Positions 38,772 through 55,668 of a DNA stretch of 64,000 bases are shown one piece after another (position 1 is the first letter of the stretch; every line of letters starts with the position of its first letter). The notes under the pieces were generated by a model. That model saw nothing but the letters and a program-made list of their open reading frames with translations. It was not told where the DNA came from and made no database searches. The position numbers were made by a program, and so were the translations under genes. The stretch is taken from NCBI RefSeq assembly GCF_000759535.1, contig NZ_CP009455.1, positions 4,216,001 through 4,280,000 of the forward strand, given 5' to 3'. Source of the DNA: Pseudomonas cremoricolorata (GTDB taxonomy: Bacteria > Pseudomonadota > Gammaproteobacteria > Pseudomonadales > Pseudomonadaceae).

Positions 38772-39395
38772 TTACTCCTGAATGACGTCCGCGCCCTTGG
38801 GCACGTTGAAGACGAAGCGGTCGGCGGCCACGGGCTGATTGACCTTGACCCCATTGAACAGGATGTTGGTGCGCTGGCCGACGCTGTCGATCAGTTGCAT
38901 GTCGTTGATCAGGCCCTTGCGGAACGAGACGCGCAGCGAATCGAACAAGGTGTCCTTGGTCTTGGGCTTGAGGGTGAAGTCCATCACCTCGCCTTCTTCC
39001 TTGGAGGTGATGTCAAAGCTTTGGCTGATCTTCGACACATCGCCGGACAGCAACAGGGCCGGAGTCTGGTTCAGACGCACGTCGAGCTTCTTGATGGTGG
39101 CCTGTTCAAGATCAGGGTCCCACAGGGTGACCTTCTTGCCGTCCGACACCACCACCTGCTCCTGGGGCGCATCGGTGTGCCAGTAGAACAGGCCCGGGCG
39201 CTTGACCGTCATCTTGCCCGTGGTTTCCTGCAGGCTGGTGCCGCTGGCATCGAGGGTGAGCTGGGAGAAGCTGGCGTCGATGGTCTGGGACTTTTCCAGC
39301 AACTGGGTCAGGCGGGATACGTCCTTTTCACCGGCAATGGCCGGTACGCTGGCTACAGTCAGGGCAGAAACCAACAGCATGCGAATCGCGGGCAT
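38772..39395 (-). CDS. lolA: Outer-membrane lipoprotein carrier LolA
   Basis: ATG 39395 is chosen because it directly gives a signal peptide ([20 protein letters not shown], cleavage after AIA); upstream in-frame starts would hide it. The 207-residue periplasmic chaperone carries lipoproteins from LolCDE to LolB. Recognisable segments are [33 protein letters not shown] and [16 protein letters not shown]. It lies between ftsK (61 nt) and rarA, an order widely conserved in gammaproteobacteria. Confidence 0.95.
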   Translation of the reverse strand: MPAIRMLLVSALTVASVPAIAGEKDVSRLTQLLEKSQTIDASFSQLTLDASGTSLQETTGKMTVKRPGLFYWHTDAPQEQVVVSDGKKVTLWDPDLEQATIKKLDVRLNQTPALLLSGDVSKISQSFDITSKEEGEVMDFTLKPKTKDTLFDSLRVSFRKGLINDMQLIDSVGQRTNILFNGVKVNQPVAADRFVFNVPKGADVIQE

Positions 39396-39456
39396 GGAAA
39401 TCCTCGTCGAACAGTGAAGGGGCCGGGGCTCTTGAGAACGCCCGGCAGGTAGATCA

Positions 39457-41949
<2,493 letters not shown>

Positions 41950-42309
41950 AACGCGTGTATTCCTGCGCAGGCTGCGCGTTCACTAGTGCTCAGCCGGGCA
42001 CTGGCCGATGTCCACTACTTTTAACATTACTGCCCACCTGCCGCCATGACAGGTCGCCAACGGGGCATCAACGGTGAACGATTTCCGATAAGGACCAATT
42101 TGAGCACGCATTGCCTTGCGTGACAAAGGCTTATGCTGTGTTTTTGCACAGGTGTGACAGCAAATGTGGCAGATGGTGCCGATTACCTTGGCGAAGTAGG
42201 AACAATCCCCAGCCTAGAGCCTCTGCAACCGTCGCCGGCCCAGACATTGACCTGTGCCGCCGCTGCGGCCATGCTGCAAGTCCTCCCCTCCCCTGCCGCC
42301 CTACCGACC
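41950..42309. other. Divergent intergenic region ftsK/aat
   Basis: This 360-base stretch carries the promoters of ftsK and aat. An open frame continues upstream of the aat start to 42133, but its translation is not Aat-like. No hairpin terminator, RNA gene or clear palindrome was seen. In P. aeruginosa, as I recall, a thioredoxin reductase gene lies here; it is absent in this window. Confidence 0.5.
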
Positions 42310-42990
42310 ATGCTGACCTGGCTGAAACGCGATTCCCTGAGCTTCCCTGCGCTGCAAAAGGCACTGCGCGAACCCAACGGCCTGCTGGCAGCCGGCGGCG
42401 ACCTGAGCGCCGAGCGCCTGATCCAAGCCTATCGGCATGGCTGCTTCCCCTGGTATCAGGAGGGTCAGCCGATTCTCTGGTGGGCACCCGACCCGCGCAC
42501 AGTGCTGTTCACCGACGAGTTGCGCGTGTCTCGCTCGCTGGCCAAGCTCATGCGCCAGGGCCGCTATCGGGTGACCTTCGACACCGACTTCGCTGCCGTC
42601 ATCGCCGCATGCGCCGCGCCGCGCAGCTACGCTGATGGCACCTGGATCACCTCCAGCATGCAGGCAGCTTATTGCCAGCTGCATGCCCAGGGGGTTGCCC
42701 ACTCGGTGGAGGTCTGGGCAGACAACGAATTGGTCGGTGGATTGTATGGTCTGGCCATTGGCCAACTGTTCTTCGGCGAGTCGATGTTCAGCCGCGCCGA
42801 CAACGCCTCCAAGGTGGGCTTCGCAACCTTGGTTGAACACCTGCGCGCTGCAGGTTTCATACTTATCGACTGCCAGATGCCCTCCCAGCATCTGCACAGT
42901 TTCGGCGCCCGCGCCATCAGCCGCGACGCGTTCGCCCAGTACCTGCGCGACCATTGCGATCAGCCCAGTGGCATGCACTGGCGCGACTGA
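42310..42990 (+). CDS. aat: Leucyl/phenylalanyl-tRNA--protein transferase
   Basis: ATG 42310 ([13 protein letters not shown]) gives 226 residues, the family length. The enzyme adds Leu or Phe to N-terminal Arg/Lys of proteins, marking them for ClpS-ClpAP. Visible are [57 protein letters not shown] and [16 protein letters not shown]. It is followed by the second transferase after 59 nt; clpS and clpA, which read the signal, are encoded 1-4 kb away. Confidence 0.96.
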   Translation: MLTWLKRDSLSFPALQKALREPNGLLAAGGDLSAERLIQAYRHGCFPWYQEGQPILWWAPDPRTVLFTDELRVSRSLAKLMRQGRYRVTFDTDFAAVIAACAAPRSYADGTWITSSMQAAYCQLHAQGVAHSVEVWADNELVGGLYGLAIGQLFFGESMFSRADNASKVGFATLVEHLRAAGFILIDCQMPSQHLHSFGARAISRDAFAQYLRDHCDQPSGMHWRD

Positions 42991-43049
42991 GCATCGGCCC
43001 TGCGCCTGACATACACTTAACCGACGGCATCACACAGGAGGAGGCGATC

Positions 43050-43757
43050 ATGACAGAGCTGGCGCGATTGAAATTCTATGCCACTCAACCTCATTCCTGC
43101 AGCTACCTGCCCGAGCAACAGGCCACCACGCTGTTCCTCGATCCGAGCCAGCCAATGGACGTGCATGTCTATGCCGATTTGTCGGACATGGGCTTTCGCC
43201 GCAGTGGTGATCACCTCTACCGCCCGCATTGCCAGCAATGCAATGCGTGCGTGCCGGCACGCATTCCGGCCGCCCGCTTCGCGCCCAACCGCCAGCAGCG
43301 GCGTATTCTCAAGCGCAACCAGGACATTACCGTGTATGCCACGCGCCCTGCCCTGAAAGACGAATACTTCGAGCTGTACCGGCGCTACATCGAACAGCGC
43401 CATGCCGACGGCGACATGTTCCCACCCAGTCGCGAGCAGTTCGCCACCTTTCTGGTGCGTGACCTGCCGTTTTGCTGGTTCTACGAATTTCGCCTGCACG
43501 GCCGCCTGGTGGCGGTCGCAGTCTGTGATGTGCTGCCCAATGGACTGTCAGCGGTCTACACCTTCTACGACCCGGACGAGGAGCGCCGCAGCCTGGGTCG
43601 CTTCGCCATCCTCTGGCAGATCGGCGAAAGCCTGCGGCAAAACCTGGAAGCCGTCTATCTGGGCTACTGGATCAAGAACTGCAAGAAAATGAATTACAAG
43701 ACGCAGTATCGACCTATCGAACTGCTCATTAACCAGCGCTGGGTCACCGTCAATTGA
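43050..43757 (+). CDS. bpt: Aspartate/glutamate leucyltransferase (arginyltransferase-like)
   Basis: ATG 43050 follows an excellent AGGAGGAGG ribosome-binding site. The 235-residue protein is of the Bpt/ATE1 family, adding Leu to N-terminal Asp or Glu. The N-terminal cysteines CSYLP and [26 protein letters not shown] and the C-terminal [18 protein letters not shown] are diagnostic. Its role with Aat in the bacterial N-end rule is supported by neighbouring clpS-clpA. It lies upstream of infA in the same direction. Confidence 0.94.
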   Translation: MTELARLKFYATQPHSCSYLPEQQATTLFLDPSQPMDVHVYADLSDMGFRRSGDHLYRPHCQQCNACVPARIPAARFAPNRQQRRILKRNQDITVYATRPALKDEYFELYRRYIEQRHADGDMFPPSREQFATFLVRDLPFCWFYEFRLHGRLVAVAVCDVLPNGLSAVYTFYDPDEERRSLGRFAILWQIGESLRQNLEAVYLGYWIKNCKKMNYKTQYRPIELLINQRWVTVN

Positions 43758-43786
43758 AAGCAGTGGCTGCAACTGCACTTTTCGGG

Positions 43787-43792
43787 CATAAT
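43787..43792 (+). promoter_or_regulatory. Possible -10 of infA
   Basis: CATAAT preceded by GGG lies 69 bp before the infA ATG. A good -35 at the right distance is not evident. Confidence 0.35.
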
Positions 43793-43860
43793 CCACGCCA
43801 CTTTTTTGCCCGCTGCCTTCATGCAGGGGGCGGTCAACTGTATACCGAGGGCTCTACTGC

Positions 43861-44079
43861 ATGTCGAAAGAAGACAGCTTCGAAATGGAAGGTACTGTCG
43901 TCGACACCCTGCCCAACACCATGTTCCGCGTGGAGTTGGAAAACGGGCACGTCGTGACCGCGCACATCTCCGGAAAGATGCGCAAGAACTACATCCGTAT
44001 TCTTACTGGCGACAAAGTGCGCGTCGAACTGACGCCATATGACTTGAGCAAGGGTCGCATCACCTACCGCGCCCGCTAA
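43861..44079 (+). CDS. infA: Translation initiation factor IF-1
   Basis: This 72-residue one-domain OB-fold protein occupies the A site of the 30S subunit during initiation. Typical strings are [37 protein letters not shown] and [13 protein letters not shown]. Length is exactly that of the family. It lies downstream of aat and bpt, and convergent with clpA across a strong bidirectional terminator. Confidence 0.98.
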
Positions 44080-44088
44080 GCCAAGCCT

Positions 44089-44119
44089 AAAAAAACCCGG
44101 CCATCGAGCCGGGTTTTTT
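44089..44119. terminator. Bidirectional terminator infA/clpA
   Basis: CCCGGC and GCCGGG form the stem around CATCGA, flanked by seven A on the left and six T on the right. It ends infA on the plus strand and clpA on the minus strand. Confidence 0.93.
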
Positions 44120-44171
44120 GTGCGCTATCGATACGAGGTTGTACCGGAGCTGGAACAGCCCCGGTAGCACG

Positions 44172-46442
44172 TCAGGCAACTTCAGCGGTGGTTTCGAAGT
44201 CGAAGACCAGCTCGCCGTCACGCAGCTCGACGTGAACCACACCCCCGTGCTCGGCCAATTCGCCGAACAGGATCTCTTCGGCCAGCGGCCGCTTGATCTT
44301 GTCCTGAATCAGACGACCCATCGGCCGCGCGCCCATCTGCACGTCGTAGCCAGAACTCGCCAGCCAGCCCCGCGCCTCTTCGCTAACCTCCAGCAGAACG
44401 CGCTTGTCTTCCAGTTGCGCCTGAAGTTCGATGAGGAACTTGTCGACGATGCTCTTGATGGTCTCGTGGGAGAGACGACCAAATTGGATGATGGTGTCCA
44501 GACGGTTGCGGAACTCCGGCGTGAAGCTCTTGCGAATGACCTCCATGGCATCGGACGCGTGATCCTGATGGGTGAAACCGATCGAGGCCCGCGCTGCGGT
44601 CTCGGCCCCGGCGTTGGTGGTCATGATCAGAATCACATTACGGAAGTCGGCCTTGCGCCCGTTGTTGTCGGTCAGCGTACCGTGGTCCATGACCTGCAGT
44701 AGCAGGTTGAAGACTTCCGGGTGGGCCTTTTCGATTTCGTCGAGCAACAGCACGCAGTGGGGCTGCTTGGTGATCGCCTCGGTGAGCAGACCACCCTGGT
44801 CGAAGCCGACGTAGCCCGGCGGCGCACCGATCAGGCGCGACACGGTGTGGCGCTCCATGTATTCGGACATGTCGAAGCGCACCAGCTCGACACCCAGAGA
44901 CTTGGCCAACTGCCGTGCCGCCTCGGTCTTGCCCACCCCGGTAGGACCAGCAAAGAGGAACGAGCCAACCGGCTTGTCAGGCGACTTGAGACCCGCCCGC
45001 GACAGCTTGATTGCCGTTGCCAGGGCATCGATGGCCTGGTCCTGACCAAATACCGTGAGCTTCAGGTCGCGCTCCAGGTTACGCAGCAGTTCCTTGTCGG
45101 AACTGCTGACATGCTTCGGCGGAATCCGCGCGATCTTGGCGACGATGTCCTCGACCTGGGGCACATCGATGCGCTTGACCCGATTGGCCTCGGGCTGCAG
45201 ACGCTGATAGGCACCGGCTTCATCGATGACGTCGATGGCCTTGTCGGGCATGTGCCGATCGTTGATGTAACGGGCAGCCAGCTCGGCGGCAGCACGCAGT
45301 GCCTCATCGCTGTACTCGATGTTGTGGTGACTCTCGAAGCGCCCCTTCAGGCCGCGCAGAATGCCGACCGTGTCCTCGACCGATGGCTCGGACACATCGA
45401 CCTTCTGGAAGCGCCGCGCCAGTGCGCGATCCTTCTCGAAGATGCCGCGAAACTCTTGGAAGGTGGTCGAGCCGATGCAGCGGATTTCACCGGACGACAA
45501 CAACGGCTTGAGCAGGTTGGAAGCATCCATGACGCCACCGGAAGCCGCCCCGGCACCGATGATGGTGTGGATCTCATCGATGAACAGAATTGCCTGGGGC
45601 CGCTTGCGCAGTTCACCCAGCAGCGCCTTGAAGCGTTTTTCGAAGTCGCCGCGGTACTTGGTGCCGGCCAACAGCGCGCCAAGATCGAGCGAGTACACCA
45701 CGCTCTGCGCAAGCAGGTCAGGCACCTGACCGTCGACGATGCGCTTGGCCAGCCCTTCGGCGATAGCGGTTTTACCCACTCCGGCCTCGCCGACCAGCAG
45801 CGGGTTGTTCTTGCGCCGCCGGGCGAGAATCTGCGCGACCCGTTCAACCTCCGACTCACGCCCTACCAGAGGGTCGATGCGCCCTTGGCGGGCCTGCTCG
45901 TTGAGGTTGCTGGCGTAAGCGTCCAGTGGGTTGCTCGACGAGCTGGTTTCGCCGCCTTCTTCGTCCTGCATGTCCTGCTCGCTGTCGGAACTGGCGCCAT
46001 GCCCAGGCACCTTGGAAATGCCGTGGGCAATGAAGTTGACGACATCGATACGGGCCACGCTCTGCTGCTTGAGCAGGAACACGGCCTGGCTTTCCTGTTC
46101 ACTGAAAATCGCCACCAGCACGTTGGCGCCGGTCACTTCACGCTTGCCCGAGCTCTGTACATGGAATACGGCACGTTGCAGGACCCGCTGGAAGCCCAGG
46201 GTCGGCTGCGTTTCACGATCTTCATCGTGAACCGGAATCAGGGGGGTGGTGGAGTCGATGAACTCTTGCAGATCGTGCTTGAGCTTGTCCAGGTTGGCGC
46301 CACAGGCGCGCAGCACGGTTGCGGCAGCTTCATTGTCGAGCAGCGCCAGCAACAGATGCTCGACGGTCATGAATTCATGACGCTTCGAGCGGGCCTCCTT
46401 GAAGGCCAGATTGAGGGTGACTTCGAGCTCGCGGTTCAACAT
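44172..46442 (-). CDS. clpA: ATP-dependent Clp protease ATP-binding subunit ClpA
   Basis: This 756-residue AAA+ unfoldase feeds proteins to ClpP. It has the N-domain ([20 protein letters not shown]) that binds ClpS, a first AAA+ module with [13 protein letters not shown], and a second with [15 protein letters not shown] and sensor motifs. Length is standard. It lies 30 nt downstream of clpS in one operon. With ClpS it degrades N-end-rule substrates made by Aat and Bpt, encoded just to the left. Confidence 0.97.
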   Translation of the reverse strand: MLNRELEVTLNLAFKEARSKRHEFMTVEHLLLALLDNEAAATVLRACGANLDKLKHDLQEFIDSTTPLIPVHDEDRETQPTLGFQRVLQRAVFHVQSSGKREVTGANVLVAIFSEQESQAVFLLKQQSVARIDVVNFIAHGISKVPGHGASSDSEQDMQDEEGGETSSSSNPLDAYASNLNEQARQGRIDPLVGRESEVERVAQILARRRKNNPLLVGEAGVGKTAIAEGLAKRIVDGQVPDLLAQSVVYSLDLGALLAGTKYRGDFEKRFKALLGELRKRPQAILFIDEIHTIIGAGAASGGVMDASNLLKPLLSSGEIRCIGSTTFQEFRGIFEKDRALARRFQKVDVSEPSVEDTVGILRGLKGRFESHHNIEYSDEALRAAAELAARYINDRHMPDKAIDVIDEAGAYQRLQPEANRVKRIDVPQVEDIVAKIARIPPKHVSSSDKELLRNLERDLKLTVFGQDQAIDALATAIKLSRAGLKSPDKPVGSFLFAGPTGVGKTEAARQLAKSLGVELVRFDMSEYMERHTVSRLIGAPPGYVGFDQGGLLTEAITKQPHCVLLLDEIEKAHPEVFNLLLQVMDHGTLTDNNGRKADFRNVILIMTTNAGAETAARASIGFTHQDHASDAMEVIRKSFTPEFRNRLDTIIQFGRLSHETIKSIVDKFLIELQAQLEDKRVLLEVSEEARGWLASSGYDVQMGARPMGRLIQDKIKRPLAEEILFGELAEHGGVVHVELRDGELVFDFETTAEVA

Positions 46443-46472
46443 AGCTTCACCTCATACCCAAGTGGTCGGCGA

Positions 46473-46835
46473 TTAACCGTCCTTCTCGATTTCACAGAGT
46501 AGCGGATGCTGGCTCTCCCTGGCGTACTGGTTGACCTGCGTCGCCTTGGTTTCGGCGATATCGCGGGTAAACAAGCCGCACACTGCGCGCCCTTCGGTGT
46601 GGACGGTCAGCATTATCTTGGTGGCCAACTCCCGATTCAAACTGAAGAACGTCTCGAGCACCTCGACGACGAAATCCATTGGTGTGTAGTCATCATTGAA
46701 CAAGACCACCTTGTACATCGGTGGCGCCTGCAGGATCGGCTTGGCCTCTTCGACAGCCAGGCCCGAGGCGCCGTCTTCCTGCTCGTGCGGAGGATCCTGA
46801 TTGAATGTTAGACGAGTCTGGCTGTGTGCATGCAT
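46473..46835 (-). CDS. clpS: Clp protease adaptor ClpS
   Basis: This 120-residue adaptor binds N-degron residues and hands substrates to ClpA. The core motif [20 protein letters not shown], with the Asn-Asp-Asp pocket, is followed by the [19 protein letters not shown] helix. Its N-terminal extension is flexible, as expected. It is divergent from cspD across 226 bp, an arrangement (cspD divergent from clpSA) common in Proteobacteria. Confidence 0.96.
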   Translation of the reverse strand: MHAHSQTRLTFNQDPPHEQEDGASGLAVEEAKPILQAPPMYKVVLFNDDYTPMDFVVEVLETFFSLNRELATKIMLTVHTEGRAVCGLFTRDIAETKATQVNQYARESQHPLLCEIEKDG

Positions 46836-47061
46836 GGAAAGAAATTCATCACATCGACAGGTTGGAGGGTTGAGTCCGCGTCCCAGACGGCCCGCACAGG
46901 CGCCGCCGAGTGACCTTGACTAACGCTGAATCGGTGTTACAACCAATATGAACTCACCGTGGTGGAAAAAGCTCCGTACAGTCAATCAGTTTTTTGCGGA
47001 TCGGCTGGCGGATACCGGGATGATACTCCAGTGATGGAGTCCTTTGCAGAGGGACGTAGGG

Positions 47062-47328
47062 ATGGCGAGCGGTAAAGTCAAGTGGTTCAACAACGCCAAA
47101 GGGTTTGGTTTCCTGATAGCCGATGGGAAAGAAATGGGAGACATCTTTGCCCATTACAGCCAAATCGTAGGCGAGGGTTACAAATCTCTGAAAGCCAACG
47201 ACCGAGTGCTTTTCGACATCATCGAAGGCCCGAAAGGACCGCATGCTTGCTCGATCCGGTCCGAGGCGAACGCAACCCAGGCCACGGGCGCTCAGGCTCA
47301 TACTCAGCAAGACACTGTCAAAGCGTGA
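47062..47328 (+). CDS. cspD: Cold-shock-domain protein CspD
   Basis: ATG 47062 (MASGKVKWFNNAKGFGFL) gives 88 residues: a cold-shock OB fold with RNP1 (KGFGFL) and RNP2 (DIFAHYS) motifs plus a ~20-residue Ala/Gln/Thr-rich tail, as in CspD. In E. coli CspD is made in stationary phase and binds single-stranded DNA. The position divergent from clpS supports the name. The usual downstream icd gene is absent here. Confidence 0.92.
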   Translation: MASGKVKWFNNAKGFGFLIADGKEMGDIFAHYSQIVGEGYKSLKANDRVLFDIIEGPKGPHACSIRSEANATQATGAQAHTQQDTVKA

Positions 47329-47337
47329 GCCTTGCCA

Positions 47338-47366
47338 GACTGGCCAGTGGCGATCGCTGGCCAGTC
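47338..47366 (+). terminator. Hairpin after cspD
   Basis: GACTGGCCAG and CTGGCCAGTC form a perfect 10-bp stem with a nine-base loop, 10 nt after the cspD stop. No T-run. Confidence 0.45.
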
Positions 47367-50008
<2,642 letters not shown>

Positions 50009-50027
50009 ACCTGAGCTGCAACACCAT

Positions 50028-50052
50028 GAACCCCGGCCACGCACCGGGGTTC
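50028..50052 (+). terminator. Hairpin after idh
   Basis: GAACCCCGG and CCGGGGTTC form a perfect 9-bp stem with a seven-base loop, 20 nt after the stop. No T-run. Confidence 0.5.
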
Positions 50053-50121
50053 GTGCGTTATGGGCCCTCTATCAGCGAACGCTGCACACGATTCTTACAC
50101 TCACGCGCCCAAGGTGTCCCC

Positions 50122-50562
50122 ATGAACTGGCAACCGCATATCACCGTCGCCACCGTCGTCGAAGACGATGGCAAGTTTCTGTTCGTCGAAGAATTCAAGG
50201 CAGGCAGCCAGGTTCTCAATCAACCGGCCGGGCACCTGGAAGCCCATGAAACCCTGAGCCAAGCCGCGCTGCGCGAAACCCTCGAAGAGACCGCCTGGGA
50301 GGTCGAACTGACCGGCGTAGTGGGCATTTACCTGTACACCGCGCCGAGCAACGGCGTGACCTACCAGCGCATCTGTTTTGCCGCAAAGCCTGTGCGCCAT
50401 CACCCTGATCGCCCCTTGGACAGCGATATCACCCGCGCCGTGTGGCTGACCCGCGAGCAATTGCTCGCCGAGCCACAGCGCTGGCGTAGCGAGCTGGTGC
50501 CACGCTGCCTGGACGACTATCTGGCAGGCCCGCTGCACAGCCTGGAGCTGCTGCGCAACTGA
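50122..50562 (+). CDS. Nudix hydrolase
   Basis: ATG 50122 (MNWQPHITVATVVEDDGKFL) gives 146 residues. The Nudix box is GHLEAHETLSQAALRETLEE plus TAWEV, matching G-x5-E-x7-RE-x2-EE with Ala in place of the usual Gly near its end. It resembles the NudJ/phosphatase-type Nudix protein regularly found before mnmA in pseudomonads. Likely substrates are nucleoside or thiamine pyrophosphates, unproven. It lies 57 nt before mnmA. Confidence 0.9.
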   Translation: MNWQPHITVATVVEDDGKFLFVEEFKAGSQVLNQPAGHLEAHETLSQAALRETLEETAWEVELTGVVGIYLYTAPSNGVTYQRICFAAKPVRHHPDRPLDSDITRAVWLTREQLLAEPQRWRSELVPRCLDDYLAGPLHSLELLRN

Positions 50563-50578
50563 CGGGCAGCCAGCAGCC

Positions 50579-50587
50579 TGATAGAAT
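50579..50587 (+). promoter_or_regulatory. mnmA promoter, extended -10
   Basis: TGATAGAAT is an extended -10 (TGn TAGAAT), 33 bp before the mnmA ATG and just after the Nudix stop. It suggests mnmA-hflD has its own promoter. Confidence 0.5.
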
Positions 50588-50619
50588 CGGCGTTTTTTCC
50601 CTGATACACGCCGGTAATC

Positions 50620-51744
50620 ATGACCAACCCAGCACTCAAAGCACCCGCCCAGACCCGCGTCATCGTCGGCATGTCCGGCGGTGTGGACTCGTCCGTTTCC
50701 GCCGTCCTGTTGCTCGAGCAGGGCTACCAGGTGGAAGGGCTGTTCATGAAGAACTGGGAAGAAGACGACGGCACCGAATACTGCACCGCCCGCGAAGACC
50801 TTGCCGATGCCCAGGCCGTGTGCGACCGCATTGGCATCAAACTGCACACCGCCAACTTCGCCGCCGAATACTGGGACAACGTCTTCGAACACTTCCTCGA
50901 AGAATACAAAGCCGGGCGCACACCCAACCCGGACATCCTCTGTAACCGCGAAATCAAGTTCAAGGCCTTCCTCGACTACGCCCTGTCGCTGGGTGCCGAC
51001 CTGATCGCCACCGGCCACTACGTCCGCCGCCGCGACACCGATGGCCGCACCGAGCTGCTCAAGGGCCTGGACCCGAACAAGGACCAGAGCTACTTCCTGC
51101 ATGCCGTGGGCGGCAACGAAATCGCCCGTACCCTGTTTCCGGTCGGCGAGCTGGAAAAGCCTGAAGTGCGCGCCATCGCCGAGAAGCACGGTCTGGCTAC
51201 GGCCAAGAAGAAAGACTCCACCGGCATCTGCTTCATTGGCGAGCGCCGTTTCAGCGACTTTCTCAAGCAGTATCTGCCCGCCCAGCCCGGTGAAATCCAG
51301 ACCACCGAGGGTGAGGTGATCGGCCAGCACCACGGCCTGATGTACCACACCATCGGCCAGCGTCAGGGGCTGGGCATCGGCGGTCTCAAGGATGCTGGCG
51401 ACGAGCCGTGGTATGTGCTGGAAAAAGACCTCACCCGCAACGTGCTGGTGGTCGGCCAGGGCAACGAGCATCCATGGCTGTTCTCACGGGCGTTGCTGGC
51501 CTCGGACATCTTCTGGGTCAACCCCGTCGACCTCAGCGCACCGCGCCAGCTGAGCGCCAAGGTGCGCTACCGTCAGGGCGACCAGCGCTGCGTGCTGGAG
51601 CGCACAGAAGCAGGCTACCGCGCGGTGTTCGACGCGCCGCAACGCGCCGTCACACCGGGCCAGTCGGTGGTGTTCTACGACGGTGAAGTGTGCCTGGGCG
51701 GCGGCGTCATCGAAGCGGCCGACGCCTGGAGTCCGCGCCCATGA
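50620..51744 (+). CDS. mnmA: tRNA-specific 2-thiouridylase MnmA
   Basis: This 374-residue enzyme puts sulfur on U34 of Lys, Glu and Gln tRNAs. The PP-loop is [16 protein letters not shown], the first catalytic Cys lies in [12 protein letters not shown], and the second in [12 protein letters not shown]. Other family strings are GHYVRR and DQSYFLHAV. Length is standard. Its stop overlaps the hflD start as ATGA, so the two are coupled. Confidence 0.97.
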   Translation: MTNPALKAPAQTRVIVGMSGGVDSSVSAVLLLEQGYQVEGLFMKNWEEDDGTEYCTAREDLADAQAVCDRIGIKLHTANFAAEYWDNVFEHFLEEYKAGRTPNPDILCNREIKFKAFLDYALSLGADLIATGHYVRRRDTDGRTELLKGLDPNKDQSYFLHAVGGNEIARTLFPVGELEKPEVRAIAEKHGLATAKKKDSTGICFIGERRFSDFLKQYLPAQPGEIQTTEGEVIGQHHGLMYHTIGQRQGLGIGGLKDAGDEPWYVLEKDLTRNVLVVGQGNEHPWLFSRALLASDIFWVNPVDLSAPRQLSAKVRYRQGDQRCVLERTEAGYRAVFDAPQRAVTPGQSVVFYDGEVCLGGGVIEAADAWSPRP

Positions 51745-52361
51745 GCCAGCTCGACGATCAACTGGTCGCGCTGGGCGGGGTATTCCAGGCCGCCGTTCTG
51801 GTCGATCAGATCGCCCGCACCGGCCAGGTCGGCGAGGCGCCGCTGGGTTGCATGCTCGGCAGCCTGCTGGTGCTCGACCCCAAGGACACGCTGGACGTGT
51901 TCGGCGGTAACGACCAGCAACTTCGCGACGGCTACCGCGCCTTGGTCGGCGCCCTGGAGCGCGACCCGGCGATTCTGCAGCGCGAACCCCTGCGCTACGC
52001 CTTGGCGATGCTGGGCCTGGAGCGGCAACTGGCCAAGCGCGGCGACCTGCTGGAAGTGATCGGCAAGCGCCTGCCGCAAGTGCAATCCCAGGCCGACCAT
52101 TTCGGCCTGGTCCACGACAACGTGATCGCCTCGTGCGGCGCGCTGTACCAGGACACCCTCAGCACCTTCCGTCAGCGCATCCAGGTGCACGGCGATACGC
52201 GCTTCCTGCAACAGGCCAACAACGCCTCGAAGATCCGCGCCATCCTGCTCGCTGGCATTCGTTCTGCACGCCTGTGGCGTCAGCTGGGCGGCCATCGCTG
52301 GCAGCTGGTATTCAGCCGCCGCAAACTGCTCAACGCCCTGTACGACCTGATGCGCGGTTGA
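51741..52361 (+). CDS. hflD: High-frequency lysogenisation protein HflD homolog
   Basis: ATG 51741 gives 206 residues of the HflD (YcfC) family, mostly alpha-helical: [66 protein letters not shown]. In E. coli HflD is a peripheral membrane protein that affects lambda CII. The mnmA-hflD-purB order is conserved in gammaproteobacteria and supports the call. Confidence 0.94.
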   Translation: MSQLDDQLVALGGVFQAAVLVDQIARTGQVGEAPLGCMLGSLLVLDPKDTLDVFGGNDQQLRDGYRALVGALERDPAILQREPLRYALAMLGLERQLAKRGDLLEVIGKRLPQVQSQADHFGLVHDNVIASCGALYQDTLSTFRQRIQVHGDTRFLQQANNASKIRAILLAGIRSARLWRQLGGHRWQLVFSRRKLLNALYDLMRG

Positions 52362-52385
52362 AGCGCGCACGCAGTGTTGCCGTGA

Positions 52386-53849
<1,464 letters not shown>

Positions 53850-53865
53850 CGCTCGCCATGCGGCC

Positions 53866-53892
53866 AACGCCCGGCTTAGCCGGGCGTTTTTA
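53866..53892 (+). terminator. Rho-independent terminator of purB
   Basis: AACGCCCGGC, loop TTA, GCCGGGCGTT, with the T-run reaching 53891. A 10-bp stem, 17 nt after the purB stop. Confidence 0.9.
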
Positions 53893-53930
53893 TTCGCGGA
53901 CGAAAACTACATTTTTTCAATAGGTTGAAG

Positions 53931-55097
53931 ATGAATCCTGATACTCCACTGCAGCTGCTTGGCGGCTTGACGGCCCGTGAATTCCTGCGTGACTACTGGC
54001 AGAAAAAGCCGCTGCTGGTGCGCCAGGCATTCAGCGATTTCGAAAGCCCCATCGACCCGGATGAGCTGGCCGGCCTGGCGCTGGAAGAAGAAGTCGAGTC
54101 GCGCCTGGTGCTCGAGCACGGTGAGCGCCCGTGGGAACTGCGCCGCGGACCGTTCGCCGAGGACGCCTTCGCCGACCTGCCCGAGCGTGACTGGACCTTG
54201 CTGGTGCAGGCCGTCGACCAGTTCGTACCCGAAGTGGCCGAGCTGCTGGAAAACTTCCGCTTCCTGCCCAGCTGGCGCATCGATGACGTGATGATCAGCT
54301 ACGCCGCCCCCGGTGGCAGCGTCGGTCCGCATTTCGACAACTACGACGTGTTCCTGCTGCAAGGCCACGGCAAGCGCAACTGGAAGATCGGCCAGATGTG
54401 CGACAGCGACAGCGCCCTGCTCGACCATGCCGACCTGCGCATCCTGGCCGACTTCGAGCAGCGTGAGGAATGGGTGCTCGAACCGGGTGACATGCTCTAC
54501 CTGCCGCCGCGCCTGGCTCACTACGGCATTGCCGAGAATGCCTGCCTGACCTACTCGGTCGGCTTCCGCGCCCCGAGCGCCGCTGAAGTGCTGACCCACT
54601 TCACCGATTTTCTCAGCCAGTTCCTGCCCGACGAAGAGCGCTACAGCGATGCCGATGCGCAGCCGGTCAGCGACCCGCACCAGATTCAGCACGATGCTCT
54701 GGATCGCCTCAAGGCGCTGCTGGCCGAGCACATGGGCGACGAGCGCCTGCTGCTGACCTGGTTCGGCCAGTTCATGACCGAGCCGCGCTACCCCGAGCAG
54801 GTCGCGGGTGAAGCGCTCAGCGAAGACGACCTGCGCCAGGGCCTGGAGCAAGGCGCGCTGCTGATTCGCAACCCGAGTGCACGTCTGGCCTGGTCAGAAA
54901 TGGAAGACAACCTGGTGCTGTTCGCCAGCGGCCAGAGCCGTCTGCTTTCCGGCCACCTGCGCGATCTGTTGAAGCTGATCTGCGCGGCAGACGCCCTGCA
55001 CAGTGACAACCTTGCCCCATGGTCCGAAGACGAGGAAGCCATGCTGCTGATCTGCCAACTGGTCAAACAGGGCAGCCTGGGGTTCGCCGATGAATAA
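53931..55097 (+). CDS. roxA: Cupin/JmjC ribosomal protein hydroxylase (RoxA/YcfD type)
   Basis: ATG 53931 is preferred over TTG 53925, since TAGG lies six bases before it; the protein has 388 residues. It is an Fe(II)/2-oxoglutarate oxygenase: H134 and D136 in GPHFDNYDVFLLQ and the distal His in LPPRLAHYG. E. coli YcfD hydroxylates an arginine of ribosomal protein L16; a similar role is likely. The C-terminal helical/winged-helix part (from ~260) is present. It overlaps the following GNAT gene by eight bases. Confidence 0.92.
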   Translation: MNPDTPLQLLGGLTAREFLRDYWQKKPLLVRQAFSDFESPIDPDELAGLALEEEVESRLVLEHGERPWELRRGPFAEDAFADLPERDWTLLVQAVDQFVPEVAELLENFRFLPSWRIDDVMISYAAPGGSVGPHFDNYDVFLLQGHGKRNWKIGQMCDSDSALLDHADLRILADFEQREEWVLEPGDMLYLPPRLAHYGIAENACLTYSVGFRAPSAAEVLTHFTDFLSQFLPDEERYSDADAQPVSDPHQIQHDALDRLKALLAEHMGDERLLLTWFGQFMTEPRYPEQVAGEALSEDDLRQGLEQGALLIRNPSARLAWSEMEDNLVLFASGQSRLLSGHLRDLLKLICAADALHSDNLAPWSEDEEAMLLICQLVKQGSLGFADE

Positions 55098-55509
55098 AAT
55101 CCGCGTGCGCCTGGCCGACTGGCAGCAGGACAACGCCGACATCCGTCGCATCCGCGAAGCCGTGTTCGTCGCCGAGCAGCAGGTACCTCCCGAGCTTGAG
55201 TGGGATGCCGACGATCAGAGCGCCGTGCACTTCCTGGCCCTGGAAGGCGACTACCCGATCGGTACCGCCCGCTTGCTGGCGGACGGCACCATCGGCCGGG
55301 TTTCGGTGCTCAAGGACTGGCGCGGCCTGAAGGTCGGCGACACGCTGATGCAGGCGGTGATCGCCGAAGCCCAGCGCCGCGGACTGACGCCACAGCGCCT
55401 CAGCGCTCAAGTACACGCCACCTCGTTCTACGAGCGCCTGGGCTTTCATGTCGTGAGCGAGGAATTCCTCGAAGCCGGCATTCCCCATGTGGACATGGTT
55501 CGCGATTGA
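55090..55509 (+). CDS. GNAT-family N-acetyltransferase
   Basis: This 139-residue single-domain acetyltransferase resembles the ElaA/YjcF-like group: IRRIREAVFVAEQQVPPELE, DDQSAVHFLALEGDYPIGTA, and the acetyl-CoA loop RVSVLKDWRGLKVGDTLMQA. The ATG overlaps roxA, so the two are co-translated. The target is unknown; pairing with a ribosomal hydroxylase hints at, but does not show, a translation-related substrate. Confidence 0.88.
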   Translation: MNKIRVRLADWQQDNADIRRIREAVFVAEQQVPPELEWDADDQSAVHFLALEGDYPIGTARLLADGTIGRVSVLKDWRGLKVGDTLMQAVIAEAQRRGLTPQRLSAQVHATSFYERLGFHVVSEEFLEAGIPHVDMVRD

Positions 55510-55580
55510 CCGGGCTTTCGCGGGGTTGTCGTAGGCGACAATTGCAGGAGTGGACAGCCCGCTCCTGCAAAAACCCGTAA
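55510..55580. repeat. REP-like degenerate palindromic element
   Basis: Two perfect hairpins lie side by side: TTGTCG-TAGG-CGACAA (55526-55541) and TTGCAGGAG / CTCCTGCAA (55542-55570, loop 11). CGGG (55521-55524) and CCCG (55574-55577) could close both. The ends TTCGCGGG and CCCGCTCCTGCA resemble the P. putida REP sequence as I remember it. It fills the gap before topB and may also stop transcription from roxA. Confidence 0.55.
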
Positions 55581-55668
55581 GACTGTACATCCATACAGAT
55601 AAAGCTTGCCTCTCGCTCCTCAGTTGCGCATCCTGTCGCCCATCACCTGCGACCAAGCGTGCCCGGCC

